Below, piece by piece: positions 11,396-23,526 of a DNA stretch of 64,000 bases. The translations under genes were made by a program, and so were the position numbers. Origin of the DNA: Rhineura floridana (Eukaryota > Chordata > Lepidosauria > Squamata > Rhineuridae). The notes below the pieces were generated by a model. That model did not search any database and was not told the DNA's origin. It was given only the letters and a program-made list of their open reading frames with translations. Position 1 is the first letter of the stretch. The number at the start of each line of letters is the position of its first letter. The stretch covers positions 7,161,001 through 7,225,000 of the forward strand of contig NC_084495.1 of the NCBI RefSeq assembly GCF_030035675.1, given 5' to 3'.

Positions 11396-11801
11396 CAGTA
11401 GCGTAGTGGCAAATTCAGAAGCGCAGGGTCCCTTCATGATAGTCAGAGCCACGTCCCATGTTTGTTTTGCTGCTGGGTTGAGAATGAGATCCTTGTTAAT
11501 GCCTTCTCCCACAACAACAAATACCCCTAGAAGCCAGTAAGCATGAAAGGGAAGAGAGTTAGATACTGAAAAGTGTCTTCTCGGTGGCTGACTCACCTCC
11601 TTTCGTTCTGATTGCCTCCAATCAGCAGGAAAGGACAAGGAAGCATGTTAGAAGAATCTTCTCAGTGGCTAACACATACCTATTTCATGCTGATTGGCTC
11701 ACAAGATGCTGGAGACCCAGGAACCATGCTGGGACCCTGCTCCCAAAAAAGTAAAGGGTCTAAGCCTCCCCCCACCAAGACCCTGGACAACTACACCTCT
11801 G
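11396..11801. mobile_element. hAT-like non-autonomous element, copy 2
   Basis: 406 bases from CAGTAGCGTAGTGGC to CAACTACACCTCTG with a perfect 8-bp duplication GAGATGAT on both sides (11388-11395 and 11802-11809). Non-coding. The interior repeats CTGATTGGCT- and CCAATCAGCA-type motifs. Confidence 0.92.
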
Positions 11802-11929
11802 GAGATGATGCTGATAGGTACAGTCTCAGGTCATTGGGTTGTCTGATTTGGGGTGAAACAAAGTTTATTTACGGGTGTAATGGTGTCTAAACTTCAGTTC
11901 TTATTTAGGCTGGGTTGAATGGAAAAAAT

Positions 11930-12236
11930 GGAAATGGACTGCCTTCAAGTTGATCCCGACTTATGGTGACCCTACGAATAGGGTTTTCATGGTAAGCAGT
12001 GTTCAGAGGGGGGGTTTCCCATTGCCTCCCTCTGAGGCTAGTTCTCCCCAGCTGGTAGGGCCTGCTCAGCTTGCCACAGCTGCACAAGCCAGCCCTTTCC
12101 TTGTCCACAACTGCCAGCTGGGGGGCAAGTGGGCTCCTTGGGACTCTGCAGCTTGCCCACGGCGGCACAGGTGGCAGGGCATGTAACCCCTGAGCCACAG
12201 CCAGGCTCTCCTCCCCACTGTGCTATACCAGCTCTC
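11930..12236 (-). repeat. Long SINE variant with GGTCGCCATAAGTCGG-type tail
   Basis: The reverse strand begins AGCTGGTATAGCACAGTGGG and ends in CATAAGTCGGGATCAACTTG, AAGGCAGTCC. The middle contains a G/C-rich insert (CAGCTGGCAGTTGTGGACAA) absent from the shorter SINEs at 13133 and 27414. Partner copy at 14901-15282. Confidence 0.75.
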
Positions 12237-13132
12237 GCTGGATCGAATAAAGACCAGGAAATCAGCAACTAGTGTTAGCCTCAAAAGAAACATTGACTCA
12301 GGCTAGCTCCATTGGTTTGCAGCATATCTGGAGGATCCAGTAAGTGCTATCAGGTCAGACTAATCTTTTCTTATGGAAAGGGGAGGCAACAATTGCAGGA
12401 TCTATTGTTTATTGGGGCTCTTCAGTTCCATTAGATGATTGCCAAAGACAGTTCTTGAGATTTTCCCTCTTTTGCCAAGCTGTCCTGTTTTTCATGAGTG
12501 CTTTTTTTTTTTTGGCTAGTGGTGGATAGTAAATGTGAGTCAGTAGCATTTATCTCTGGCTAAATGTAGCAGATCTGCAGAGGGTTTTCTCTCCTGCCAG
12601 CTTCTTTTGTGGCAAATAAAAGATGGATGTCAGAATGTCAAGTAACTCAGAGGCTTAGAGTGAATGTTGCAGAGTCCTTTTTCCGTTTTTATGGCAAACC
12701 ACCACAAAGAACAAGGGTGTCCTTTAAAATGCAACAGCACACATGCTTCTGAAAGGCATTCCACTACCAGGAATGAATTTGCAGCTCAGCAGCAGAGGGT
12801 TCGGGCAAATATCTCCTTTCATCCTATTTCCTTTGTTACATTCACATGGTCCACACATATGTTGTATGTGGAAATGGGCTTCACCACAGAGGTGGGGCTT
12901 GTTTGCTTTTTAGCTTGATACATACAGCTCAAAGGCACAGGCACGTAAACAGACATAGCAATCCTAAGTATAGGAAATTGGCAGAACTTATGCTGGCTTA
13001 AGTTAAGCTGTCGTAAACTATCCCTATTCCATACTCAGTTCAGGAGCCAGGATACTGCTGGCTGAGCCAGCCTGTGCGTGGCGGAGGGAAAACAAGTCCT
13101 TAAAATAGAGTTTGACTTATACCATCCTTTTT
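12237..13132. other. Intronic DNA, nothing recognised
   Basis: No gene or clear repeat. Confidence 0.35.
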
Positions 13133-13332
13133 GTCGGTGTAAGTGTGGTGCAGTGGTTAGAGTGTTGGACTATGACCTGGGAGACCAGGGTTTGAATCCC
13201 CACACAGCCATGAAGCTCATGGGGTGACCTCGGGCCAGTCACTGCCTCTCAGCCTCAGAGGAAGGTACCTCTTACCATGAAAACCCCATTCATAGGGTCG
13301 CCATAAGTCAGGACTGACTTGGAGGCAGTCCA
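13133..13332 (+). repeat. tRNA-derived SINE, complete
   Basis: The head is GTGTGGTGCAGTGGTTAGAG, the B-box-like element GGTTTGAATCCCC, the body CTGCCTCTCAGCCTCAGAGG, and the tail CATAGGGTCGCCATAAGTCA, a BovB/RTE-like end. Confidence 0.85.
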
Positions 13333-14900
13333 AGGTCTGTCAGGTTGCCAGATTGTGCGACTGAGCTGAAAGAGGTTTCGACTAGATGTAAGTCTCTCCT
13401 TGCCCTATCATGGCCACCCCTCCAGAATGCCGCTTTTTTGGACTTCCATTGGCACAAGTTCATCCGGCTGGGCCCCGGCTGAGCCCAGTGTAGCCCTGTC
13501 TGAGCCTGATCGAGGGGGTTATACCAGTTACTAACTTACTGCCTTTGCCCTCCCAACACTCCTGTAAGGGGGGGGGGTTGTTCCCATTTTACAGATGGCA
13601 GACTGAGGTTTGCCCAAGACTGCTTGCAGAGCTGCAGCTTCAATCAAGGTTCGATAAGTTGTAATCAAAGTGGGGACATTTCCAGGCAGTAGCACGTGCC
13701 AGTTGTATAGCAGTGCACTTTCAGCATCCTATAATATGCCACTACAACTCAGTATGTGTTGTTGAATAACAAGTAAATTGAAGCATTTCAGTGGCATGAA
13801 AAGTAGGGGTTCAGGGCATAATCTAATGACAGATTAAGCAACAAAGGGGACAATCCAAAGTTAAGCACTTTTAAGTACCGTTAATTTCTTTGGAAGAGAT
13901 TGGTGTGTGCTTAACTATCTATTTAAACCAACAGCAACTTTGGCTGATTTGTGCCCCAGAGACTTACTTGAGGGCCGGCTTAAACTAGGAAAAGTACACT
14001 GTTATTATTTGAGTCTTTTTGATTATGTTGTCTCCCTTTTTTAACAGGGAATGAAAAAGATGGTTAAAGACACCCTTTCCTTCCAATAAGAAATAGCAAC
14101 TTTCAGTTATCAAAGTGCAAGTTCAGATTGCAACTTCCAAGTATTCAGAGCACTTCCCATACACAATTTGGTTGCAGTTCTTACAACATCCCTGTAAAGG
14201 GAGTATTACTGTCCCCCATATTGCAGGTGGGAGGATTGAGCCTGAGAAGGTGTCTCTTGCCTGAGGCCACCTGGCGAATTTGTGGCAGAGGCAAGATTCA
14301 AACTGGAGACTTGCTGGTTTGTAACTCAAGCCTCTCAACCAGTCCAGCACACCAGCTTCCAAGTTCTCTCTCACTTCCGTCAGTGTTACGAAAAAGGCAC
14401 CTATGTTGCTGTTTTGGTAACATGCACATTTATTTAACTTGAACTGAAAGCTGTGATAAAAAGGCAGATGATTAAACCACCAAAAATACTTTTAATACAT
14501 TGACACCCCTAAGATAAACATTAGAAGTTTCTTTTCCAAACTGACTTTAACTGCTGGTGACCAGTTTTCTTTCCAATGCCTGGTGGTCTTGTTTTGTTTG
14601 TTCATCACATCTAGCAGGTCTTCATGATGCTTATCTCATACCCGTTTGGCTTCTGAGCCACCATGCTTTAAGCAGTCCTTTTCTATATGGATCACCACTG
14701 CTGATTTCCGTTTCCACCTTAGTGGGCTAGAAGCAGCCATTTGGCTTCAATCAATATATTTAGGTCAAGTGACCAATTGACTGTCATATCGCTGCTGGGG
14801 CTGTTGTTTTTTGGGTTTTTTTAAAGTCACACCATGCTTGGGTGCAATCCATGCAAGCTTATGTTAATCTTGTGTTTTAAACCATGTAGAGTTTATTTAC
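13333..14900. other. Intronic DNA with a degraded MIR-like SINE
   Basis: Between 14160 and 14370 the sequence reads like a reversed MIR-type repeat (ACATCCCTGTAAAGGGAGTA, GGCAAGATTCAAACTGGAGA). A similar scrap with TTTTACAGATGGCAGACTGA lies near 13585. Nothing else recognised. Confidence 0.45.
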
Positions 14901-15282
14901 AAAGCTGGTATAGCACAGTGGGGAGGAGAGCCTGGCTGGGAGTCCAGAGTCTGTGAGTTCCAATCCCCGCTCGTGTCTCCTGGGTGTCGAGGGCCAGGTA
15001 AAGATCACCCCCACAGTGAGTGGCTCAGGGATTATGTGCCCTGCCACCTGTGCAGCTGTGAGCAAGCTGCATAGTCCCAAGGAGCCCAGCTGCCCCCCAG
15101 CTGGCAGTTGCGGACAAGGAAGGGTCTGGCTTGTGCAGCTGTGGCAAGCTGAGCAGGCCCTAGCCAGCTGGAGAGGACTAGCCTCAGAGGGAGGCAATGG
15201 TAAACCCCCTCTGAATACCGCTTACCATGAAATCCCCATTCATAGGGTCGCCATAAGTCGGAACCGACTTGAAGGCAGTTCA
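14901..15282 (+). repeat. Long SINE variant, second copy
   Basis: The head AAGCTGGTATAGCACAGTGG, the middle CAGCTGGCAGTTGCGGACAA and AGCTGAGCAGGCCCTAGCCA, and the tail TAGGGTCGCCATAAGTCGGA mirror the reverse-strand copy at 11930-12236. It has an extra stretch near 14985-15035. Confidence 0.75.
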
Positions 15283-17201
15283 TTTCCATTTTTCAGAGTT
15301 ATATTTAAATATAAGTTGTCCAAAATGAATAAAATGAAACAGTCCTGTTTTGCTGGTTTGTATATGAAAGCCCAGTTCAGTGTTTGCCTCTTGGGACAGG
15401 AGCATCAGTGTTTGTACAGTGCGCACCCTGCTGGTAAAGTTGCCGCACTCACACTCATTGCATGGATTTGTTCTCCCCATGGAAGAGAATGGGCTTCTAG
15501 ATTGGGCTGGTGGCCATTTATTTATCATATATACTTAAACCAGACTTTCCCCCCGAACGTGGGTCTTTATGAAACCAAAACAGCACCTTCCAGCATGAAG
15601 GGGGAGGTATCAACAGACTGGGAAACTGAAAAATTGCACAAGTATGAAAAAAAATTAGGAGAAAAATATTAAGGGGGGGTGTACCAAAATAGCTCATAGC
15701 ACAGTGAGCCATATGTGCTTAGTAGCCATGGAATACTTATTGACTGTTGGGGCAGGGAATGGAAAACTGGGGGTGGTGGTGGAAAGGAGGATCACATGGC
15801 AGATTGGGTGGAACCCTGAACAGGAACACTCTGCACTGCAACATTTTGTTGTAGGTCCTATTTGTTTTGTTTAAGATCTGTCCTGCATTTTGACCTAGAA
15901 CAGGTTCACAAAGTAGCTTACATGAAAATAAAATAATAACTTAATAAACCATTTAAAATCCAAAAAAGAACAAATTAAAATGTCAGCTGTTCTTTGCAAA
16001 ATCTTGTCCATTTCTCCTGGCTCAATGTGGCCCTCATACCACCCTGGTCAGGTAGGTGTAACGTGCCTCTGAGCATCATATAAATGTTTTCCTTTCATGC
16101 ACATTTGCTTGCAACAGCAGCAAGGTGTTTACCAGTTTGACAATAATTGCACCATTTGCATGGCACGGTTTTCCATTGCCGTTGCAGGTTATAGCATCTT
16201 GTTGAGGGTTGTTCTTTAAAATAAAATATAATAAATATAAAATAAAATATAAAAATAAAATAATTGCCAGTCACTTTTGCCTTGCTCTAGATGGGTGAGG
16301 AGGAAGGAAATAATCCCAACGAAAACCTGCTACTCCTGTCCAAAAGCATTTCTGAGAGTGGGCTGGGGGATGGCGGGAGGGAAATCTGATTTGCAGCTTC
16401 AGCTACTTATGTAGCATTCATATGAAGTGGAAGAGCGCTGCCATCCTCTTCCCCTGCCCTCCAGCAAGCCTCACAGGCCTTTTAATTGAGGATCGGAGAA
16501 TTAGAAGGTAAGCCTAAAAGACGGTTTGAAAAGATCAAAGTCCTATATGGACTTTGTTAAATCCCTTGGAGTGCCTTTATTCTCGGCAAGCGATTGAGTG
16601 AATTCTGCCACTGGAGGAGAAAAAGAAGTCTGGTGAGAAACCGTAATTAAAAACATAGTTCTATAAGCTTCCCTGCCATCTCTGCCCCTTCACAGGATCC
16701 TTTTTCCAGCCACCATTTTATTAAAGGCATCCCCCCCCCTCTCTTCCCAATGACAGAGACAGCAGTAGATATTATTTTCGTGATTTCCCCGGGTTCATCA
16801 GTATTTAACCATTTATTTTGCATAGGGCCTGACCCAAAGGCGAAGCTCAGCCTGATGTCATCAGTGGGCCTAGACAGTGACCCGGAGTACTTCCAGAGTA
16901 ATGACCGCAGGCAGCTGGGGAGGACTAGCAAGGATGAGGCATGTGGCGCCTTATAATGTGGTGCACATTGATACCTGTGGGGCACAAACATGCACAGCAC
17001 CTCTAACACTGAAACAGGAAGTATGCAAGGAAGGGCTCCTGGGGTTGCTGGGCAAGGTCAGAGCTACGGTAACGGCGTCTTGCTCAGTGATTGCTGTCAG
17101 GGATGTTGCTGGGTGCTGAAAAGTCTCCAGATGTAGAACCAAGACGCACATTTGTCTTTGGGCAACTTAAGGCGATGGGTGGCCGGTGTCATGCTCTAGG
17201 G
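15283..17201. other. Intronic DNA, mostly unrecognised
   Basis: An AAAATA-rich simple tract lies at 16218-16262. No gene; open frames are chance. Confidence 0.4.
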
Positions 17202-17337
17202 CACTGCTCTTCAGCCTTGAGTCCCCAAGTGTTGTCAAACTACAGCTCACATCATCCTTGGCCGCTGGCTAAGCTGGCTAAGGTTGACGGGAGTTATAGT
17301 CCAACAACATCTGGGGACCCAAGGTTGCAGAGCAGTG
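17202..17337. mobile_element. hAT-type MITE
   Basis: The ends CACTGCTCTTCAGCCTTG and CAAGGTTGCAGAGCAGTG are inverted repeats. They are flanked by CTCTAGGG (17194-17201) and CTCCAGGG (17338-17345), an 8-bp duplication with one mismatch. Confidence 0.85.
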
Positions 17338-18041
17338 CTCCAGGGGGTGCCCTCAAGGGCTAGGGTCCCAGTTACAGTAGATATGTGCCTTTCACCAAAT
17401 ACTCACCTAACAAGAGCAGGGCTCCAGAAACAGCACAGAGAAGCAGTCTACATCCAAACATGATCCGGAGACAAAGTTAGGCAACAGTCTAAAGTCAATA
17501 TCACAGGACGCTCAGGCAAGGGAACTAGCTTCCAGCACAAGGAACCAGAGAAGGCTCAAGTGGGGGGCCTTGTGGTCTCGGGTCCCCTGAACCACACCCT
17601 ACCACAGCTGCTGGCAGAGCACGAGTATCAGGGACCCCCTACTCACAAGTACATTCTGGGTCTGTAGACACATACTGTGCTGTCAGTCTATGATCTAGAC
17701 CAGAACCTTCTGGCGCTCATGCTCTCAGGTACCAGGGTGGCCCCTCCGCCACCTGATGTGACAATTCCAGGGGTTCTTTATCAGGTCTGATCCCTGAGGG
17801 CCCCTAAAGGGGATCCTCAGCATTGGATTCAAGGGGCTCTGCCTGCTTCTCAAGGTCCTCCACCTGTGGGGGTCTGGATCATCCCTTGAGGGCTCTGTGC
17901 CTGGTACAAGGCCTGGGCATGGCACAGGGCTGAGGTCCCATGGACCACCCCTAAGAACACCCCTGGTGTGTCACACCCGCACACTCATTTGGGCTAGCAA
18001 CAACTGTCATGTGGATTGTGAGTATTAGGGCATTGCCTGGA
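17338..18041. other. Intronic DNA, nothing recognised
   Basis: No gene or repeat recognised. Confidence 0.35.
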
Positions 18042-18102
18042 TGTGCCGACCTGGGCTCCTGCTGGGAGGAAGAGTGGGATATAAATTAATTAAATAAATA
18101 AA
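18042..18102 (+). mobile_element. L2-like LINE 3' scrap
   Basis: CTGGGCTCCTGCTGGGAGGA then GAGTGGGATATAAATT and AAATA repeats. Confidence 0.75.
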
Positions 18103-18244
18103 ATGTGCCTGTCCCTCTCAAAAGACAATGTGGTAACTAGAGAGCAATGGTGTCTAGAAACCCACTGACCCCAACACACTTGGTAATCTGGTGTGAGTTT
18201 TTAAGAGTCTGTAGTTGCAGCAAATCCTCCTGACCCTCTTTTAG

Positions 18245-18370
18245 AGGAGCCAGCATAGTAGAGTGGTCAGCCTTTTGAACTAGGATTAAAGAGGCCCAGG
18301 TTACAATCACCACTCAGCCGTGAAGAGCGACCTTTGGCCAGTCACACTCTCACAGCTTAGCCTACCCCAC
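18245..18370 (+). repeat. tRNA-derived SINE, diverged
   Basis: GGAGCCAGCATAGTAGAGTG head, CCAGGTTACAATCACC B-box-like region, GACCTTTGGCCAGTCACACT body. It abuts the 3' end of a CR1 copy. Confidence 0.7.
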
Positions 18371-18400
18371 AAAGTTGCCACAAGTATAAAATGAACCTGG

Positions 18401-20100
18401 GACCATAGAATAGTAGAGTTGGAAGGGACCTATAAGGCCATTGAGTCCAACCCCCTGTGCAATGCAGGAATCCAAATCAAAGCATTCCCAACAGATGGCT
18501 GTCCAGCTGCCTCTTGAATGCCTCCAGTGTCGGAGAGCCCACTACCTCTCTAGGTCATTGGTTCCATTGTCGTATGGCTCTAACAGTTAGGAAGTTTTTC
18601 CTGATGTCCAGTCGAAATCTGGCTTCCTGCAACTTGAGCCCGTTATTCCATGTCCTGCATTCTGGGATGATTGAGAAAAGATCCCAGCCATCCTCTGTGT
18701 GACAACGTTTCATGTACTGGAAGAGTGCTATCATATCTCCCCTCAGTCTTCTCTTCTCCAGGCTAAACATGCCCAGTTCTTTCAGTCTCTCCTCATAGGG
18801 CTTGGTTTCTAGTCCCCCTGATCATCCTTGTTGCCCTCCTCTGAACCTGTTCCAGTTTGTCTGCATCCTTCTTGAAGTGCGGAGACCAGACCTGGACACA
18901 GTACTCAAGATGAGGCCTAACTAGTGCTGTATAGAGGGGAACTAATACTTCACGCGATTTGGAAACTATACTTCTGTTAATGCAGCCTAATATAGCATTT
19001 GCCTTTTTTGCAGCCACATCACACTGTTGGCTCATATTCAGCTTGTGATCAACGACAATTCCAAGATCCTTCTCACATGTCGTATTGCTGAGCCAAGTAT
19101 CCCCCATCTTATAACTGTGCATTTGGTTTCTTTTTCCTAAGTGTAGAACTTTGCATTTATCCCTGTTGAATTTCATTCTGTTGTTCTCAGCCCAATGCTC
19201 CAGCCTATCAAGGTCCCTTTGAATTTTGTTTCTGTCTTCCACGGTATTAGCTATGCCCCCCAATTTTGTATCATCTGCAAATTTGATAAGCATGCTCTGT
19301 ACCTCCTCATCCAAGTCATTAATAAAAATGTTGAAGAGCACTGGGCCCAGGACCGAGCCCTGTGGTACCTCACTCGTTACTTCCACCCAGTTTGAGAAGG
19401 AACCATTGATAAGCACTCTTTGAGTACGATTCTGGAGCCAACTGTGGATCCACCTGATAGTTGTTCCATCCAGCCCACATTTAGCCAGCTTGCTAATCAG
19501 AATATCATTAGGCACTTTGTCAAAAGCTTTGCTGAAGTCAAGATATATTATGTCCACAGCATTCCCACAGTCTACAAGGGAGGTTACCCGGTCAAAAAAT
19601 GAGATAAGATTAGTTTGGCAGGATTGTTCTTCATAAATCCATGTTGGCTCCTAGTAATCACTGCATTGTTTTCAAGGTGCTTACAGACTGACTGCTTTAT
19701 AATCTGGAATTTTCCAGGAATTGATGTTAGGCTGACTGGTCTGTAGTTCCCCGGTTCTTCCTTTTTGCCCTTTTTGAAGATAGGGACAACATTAGCTCTC
19801 CTCTAGTCATCCGGCACTTCACCAGTTCTCCACAATTTCACAAAGATAATAGACAGCGGTACTGAGAGTTCTTCAGCCAGTTCTTTCATCACTGTAGGAT
19901 GCAGTTTATTGGGCCCTGCCGATTTGAACTCGTTCAAAGTGATTAGGTATTCCTTGACCAGGCATGCAAAGCAGATGTTCTCCCATTGAGCTACAGCCCT
20001 TCCCCTGGCCAGTCTCCTTTCCTTTATCACTTTTAGGACATCAGTCTCAGGTCCTTGAACAAGCAGATCAGCCTCCAGCCTGAGCAAGGCCCATAGTCTC
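18401..20100 (-). mobile_element. CR1 LINE, 5'-truncated, with RT
   Basis: The reverse strand encodes a CR1 reverse transcriptase. One 254-codon frame (19557 to 18793) has YLDFSKAFDKVPN, QGSVLGPVLFNIFINDL, the catalytic FADDTKLGG and C-terminal RPHLEYCVQVWSPH. The last part, MFSLEKRRLRGDMIALFQYM, is in a different frame (18770-18555), showing a frameshift near 18815 in a C-run. A more upstream piece (20087-19803) reads LKVIKERR... and PLSIIFVKLWRTGEVPDD. The 3' UTR ends with the CR1 signature GAGTTGGAAGGGACC reversed. A short tRNA-like SINE piece interrupts it near 19963-20020. Confidence 0.9.
19963..20020 (-). repeat. tRNA-like SINE head inside CR1
   Basis: The reverse strand reads GGAAGGGCTGTAGCTCAATG and GAGAACATCTGCTTTGCATG, the head of the SINE at 61688. 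Both sides return to CR1 coding sequence. Only the 5' portion is present. Confidence 0.6.
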
Positions 20101-20211
20101 CACTTCTCCCAGAAGGAAAAGCAGCAGATCTTAGCTGTGCCAGAAAACTAGGACAATCTTGTAGTTTCCTGTTGCTGCAGAACTGCACTCTTGTGTATTA
20201 CCGTTCCATTT

Positions 20212-20447
20212 AGACAAATTCGTGGAAGATAAGGCTATCAGTGGGTATTGACCATGATGGCTACCTCCACTGTCAGAAGCAGTCTGCTTCTGAACGACAG
20301 GTGCTGGAAACCACAGGAGGAGAGAGGGCTCTTGCGCTCAGGTCCTGCTTGCGGGCTTCCCATTGGGGCATCTGGTTGGCCACTGTGAGAACAGGATGCT
20401 GGACTGGATGGGCCGCTGGCCTGATCCAGCGGGCTTTTCTTATGCCA
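20212..20447 (+). mobile_element. CR1 LINE 3' UTR
   Basis: Begins ACAAATTCGTGGAAGATAAG (end of CR1 ORF2/3' UTR) and ends GGCCTGATCCAGCGGGCTTTTC, TTATG. Matches 30400-30650. Confidence 0.8.
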
Positions 20448-21744
20448 ATAATTAGCTTGGGCAACAGAGTGCTAGCCAGGGAATCGATCCCTGGACATCA
20501 AGAGGAAGCAAGAAGCAGCAGGCCCTCTTCTGCTCTGCAGGCATCATAAGTATGAAGCTCCCTTGTCTGATAGCCAACAGGAGCTATAGCCTCAGAGGAG
20601 AAAAGAGGGTGAGGAGGAAGCGTAAGGACTCCTCCTGTGTTATACAGCTGTGCAGAAAGAGCCACAGTGAAGTACTTTTCCGAAGGAGTAAGCAGCTGCT
20701 CTCTCTTGTACTTGACTGTAAGTCCAGATGCCCCTGGCATTTTCACTCCATCTCTTCTTATATTGAAGCTGTCTTCTGCTTTTAGAGACTGCGTCTCCTC
20801 TGGAGTTAATCAAACCTTGTATAAAGTGCTGTTGCACAGACCATGAATTCTGACACAAGCTTTTGTTTACTTGGCATTCAAAGTCATGTTTCTAGCCCAC
20901 ATGATTACTGGAATGAGTTGAAACATGCTAGTCTTTTTGTTGTTGTCCCTCTTTGAAGGCATGGTTGCCCCCTTTTTGTTGTCTTGTTATATATATAAAA
21001 AAGTGTTTTGTCTTTCAAAACATAGCATGCTGGTTGCAGTCAGGTATAGTGCTGCATCTGCTCCCTGCTTCACTGAGCCTCTTGAAACATCTTTCCTACT
21101 TTCTTCTGCAGTGCCCACTCTTAAGGTATGGAGGAGAGAGATTCATCTGGAAATACACGGAAAAGATGTGCCCAGTTTGGCCATGTGGTTGTGTGCCACG
21201 TTATTAGACTTTGCTGTGTGTTATGGGGTCCACCATGACTGAATGGGGACTCATCTTCCCCATAAAATTGGAAGAAGCCCTGGGCATCTGGCTGCTCTCT
21301 GATTCTAAGGGCCTCTCACTCATGGATGGGTGGATGGCCCACCCACCTGCTTTCATTGCCAAAATATTCTGGGGGAAAGCCAGCGGCCCTCAGAATATAT
21401 AAGGCAAAGTCCATTTCCCACATTTAACATAGTTCATGTGGAATGCTCAGAGGTGATCTCCTTGGTACACATTTGTCTTCTAGAGTGAGTGAGGTGCATG
21501 GGTACATGAGCAAAAGCCTCAGGCCAGCTCTGTTTCCATCTCTACTGCATTTACAACACGGGGTTTGTGTATTCTCTCTCTCACTTGCTGGACTTCCAGC
21601 TTACCCTCCATTTGAGCCAGATACCTTTCCACTCAGAGCATCTGTTATGCAGAATCATTCCAGGCATGGCTTTTGGAGGAGCGCATTGGCTTGAAAATGG
21701 TTTTGTTGGAAGATTCTTGGCATAGGTTCATCCAGTCTTCTTGG
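20448..21744. other. Intronic DNA, nothing recognised
   Basis: No gene or repeat recognised. Confidence 0.35.
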
Positions 21745-21865
21745 GACTGCATGTCATGATTAGTCCACCTTGTGTCTCCGCCGTGGCAGCTGGTTGATCC
21801 GTGTCAGTAGGGCAGTGGAATCCGGGTTTTAGTCCAAACTTTTGAGGAGCTGTCCAAGATTCTGA
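21745..21865. mobile_element. Palindromic MITE (GGGTTTTAGTC family)
   Basis: Contains TGTCAGTAGGGCAGTGGAATCC and GGGTTTTAGTCCAAACTTTTG followed by GAGGAGCTGTCC. The same ordered motifs occur at 48890-49045 and 53560-53690, where the opposite arm AGACTAAAACCCGGAG is preserved. Confidence 0.6.
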
Positions 21866-22334
21866 ACCTATAGGCTGTGCTGGGGGCCCTTTCCCTGGTA
21901 AAGCGCCCTCCTGCCTTGCAAGGATCCCAATGCGTTGTGTATGTTGCAAACCCCCTTGACTTAGCTCTTTTCTTTTTTTAACATAGAGCCACATCTAATT
22001 AGGGCCTTTTCCAGACGGTGAGTTTGCCACTCAGAAATGTTGATCTGTTGTCTTCCCACATAGCAGTGTTTCTATTGCAGGGATATGACATTTCCCCATC
22101 ACTCAAAACTGCAACATTTTGTTGCTTAGGAAATGTGACTCTTCCTACGGCTAACACAATCAGGCTGTATCTAGATTAAGCCACTTGTTTTCGTTTTACA
22201 CCAGCCTGACTATCATGGCTTCTCCCCCCCCCAACCCCTCCCCCAGGAATTGTACTTTGGTGAGAGTGCTGCTAAGCGTTTTAGAGATCCGCCAGCACTC
22301 CTCACAAAATTACAGCTCAGAATCTCAGGGGAAA

Positions 22335-22497
22335 GAGAGAAGCCGTATATCTCTGAGTAGCAGTTGCTGGAAATCACAAGTGAGGAAAGTGGCTGTGCTG
22401 CTCCAGTCCTGCTTCTGGGCGGCCAATGTGAGAAGAGCAAGCTGGTCTAGATGGGCCCTTGGCCTGATCCAGCAGGGCCCTTCTTATGCCCTTATGT
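22335..22497 (+). mobile_element. CR1 LINE 3' end, diverged
   Basis: GCAGTTGCTGGAAATCACAA near the start and GGCCTGATCCAGCAGGGCCC, TTCTTATGCCCTTATG at the end. Confidence 0.75.
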
Positions 22498-22774
22498 GAA
22501 TATCCATTGGGCGGATGCGGACTCAGTGTTAATGTGGAACAAGTGGGACCTGTAACAAAATGTTGCAGCATGTACTCCTGTTGGGGGTGCCAGCCAGCCA
22601 TACCCCCAACCAGGGTATTCCATTCCATGTCTCTCCCCTCCCCTCCCCTCTGAGTTTTCTTCTCAGACTGACACTACTCAGTGTTTTGTAGTTAGAGATT
22701 TGTTTGTTGTAATTAACACCCCTGCTCTAATCCTGCCAGCATTCACAGCCTCACTTCACCATTATTAGAGAGGA

Positions 22775-22955
22775 GGATTTGGCTCAGTGCTACAGCATCT
22801 GCAGAAGGTCCCAGGTTCAGGTCCCGGCATCTCCAGGTAGGGCTGGGAGAGATTCCTGCCTGAGTTCCTGACGAGCCGCTGCCAATTGGTGTACATTCCT
22901 GGGGCTGTCACGAGACTGGATAGTGCCAGGGATATAAACTACTGTCCGGGAAGTC
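22775..22955 (+). repeat. tRNA-derived SINE, diverged
   Basis: GGCTCAGTGCTACAGCATCT head, AAGGTCCCAGGTTCAGGTCC B-box-like region, then CCAGGTAGGGCTGGGAGAGA. Same family as 4845 and 61688. Confidence 0.75.
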
Positions 22956-23304
22956 ACTTCTCTTCCACCACCGCCATTTTTGTGAACTTAAAAAACACAT
23001 TGCTGGGTGAGGATGCCCTTCTCATTTGTGAACCGGACCTGCTCCTTCAGCAGTAGGTTGTCTTACCTGACCAAGAGGGCAAGGGTGACGGAGCCATCCT
23101 CTGTGATACGATGCGAGCTCTGACCTCACCCTTCCTCTCTTTCACCCTGCCCTGTCCAGTGCTGCAATGCCCAACCATTGCATCTTTTGTTTAGGTGGAG
23201 AGACGCGACAGTTGCACCCTTCATGCCTCCCCGCTGGATAACATTCGGGTCAGATACTTGCTGCGTTGTCTCTGACAGACGTCTTGAACGAGCCTTGCAT
23301 GAAG

Positions 23305-23440
23305 GCAGAGGTAGGGAACCTGTGGCTCTTCAGATGGACTCCCAATTCCCATCAGCCCCAGCCAGCATGGGCAATGGTCAGGGATAATGATGATAATAGT
23401 TGCCCCGCAACATCCAGAGGGCCGTAGAGTCCCAGTCCAA
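23305..23440. mobile_element. hAT-type MITE, diverged
   Basis: GGTAGGGAACCTGTGGCTCT at the left, CAATTCCCATCAGCCCCAGC in the centre and CAACATCCAGAGGGCCGTAG on the right. Ends and duplications are worn. Confidence 0.6.
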
Positions 23441-23526
23441 GGGGAAATGCAAGTGAGGCTCGCCAATCAAAAGAAAAGCCCTTAGCCAGTTAGTGGGTCA
23501 CTGCTTGATTATGTCACACTTTGGCT

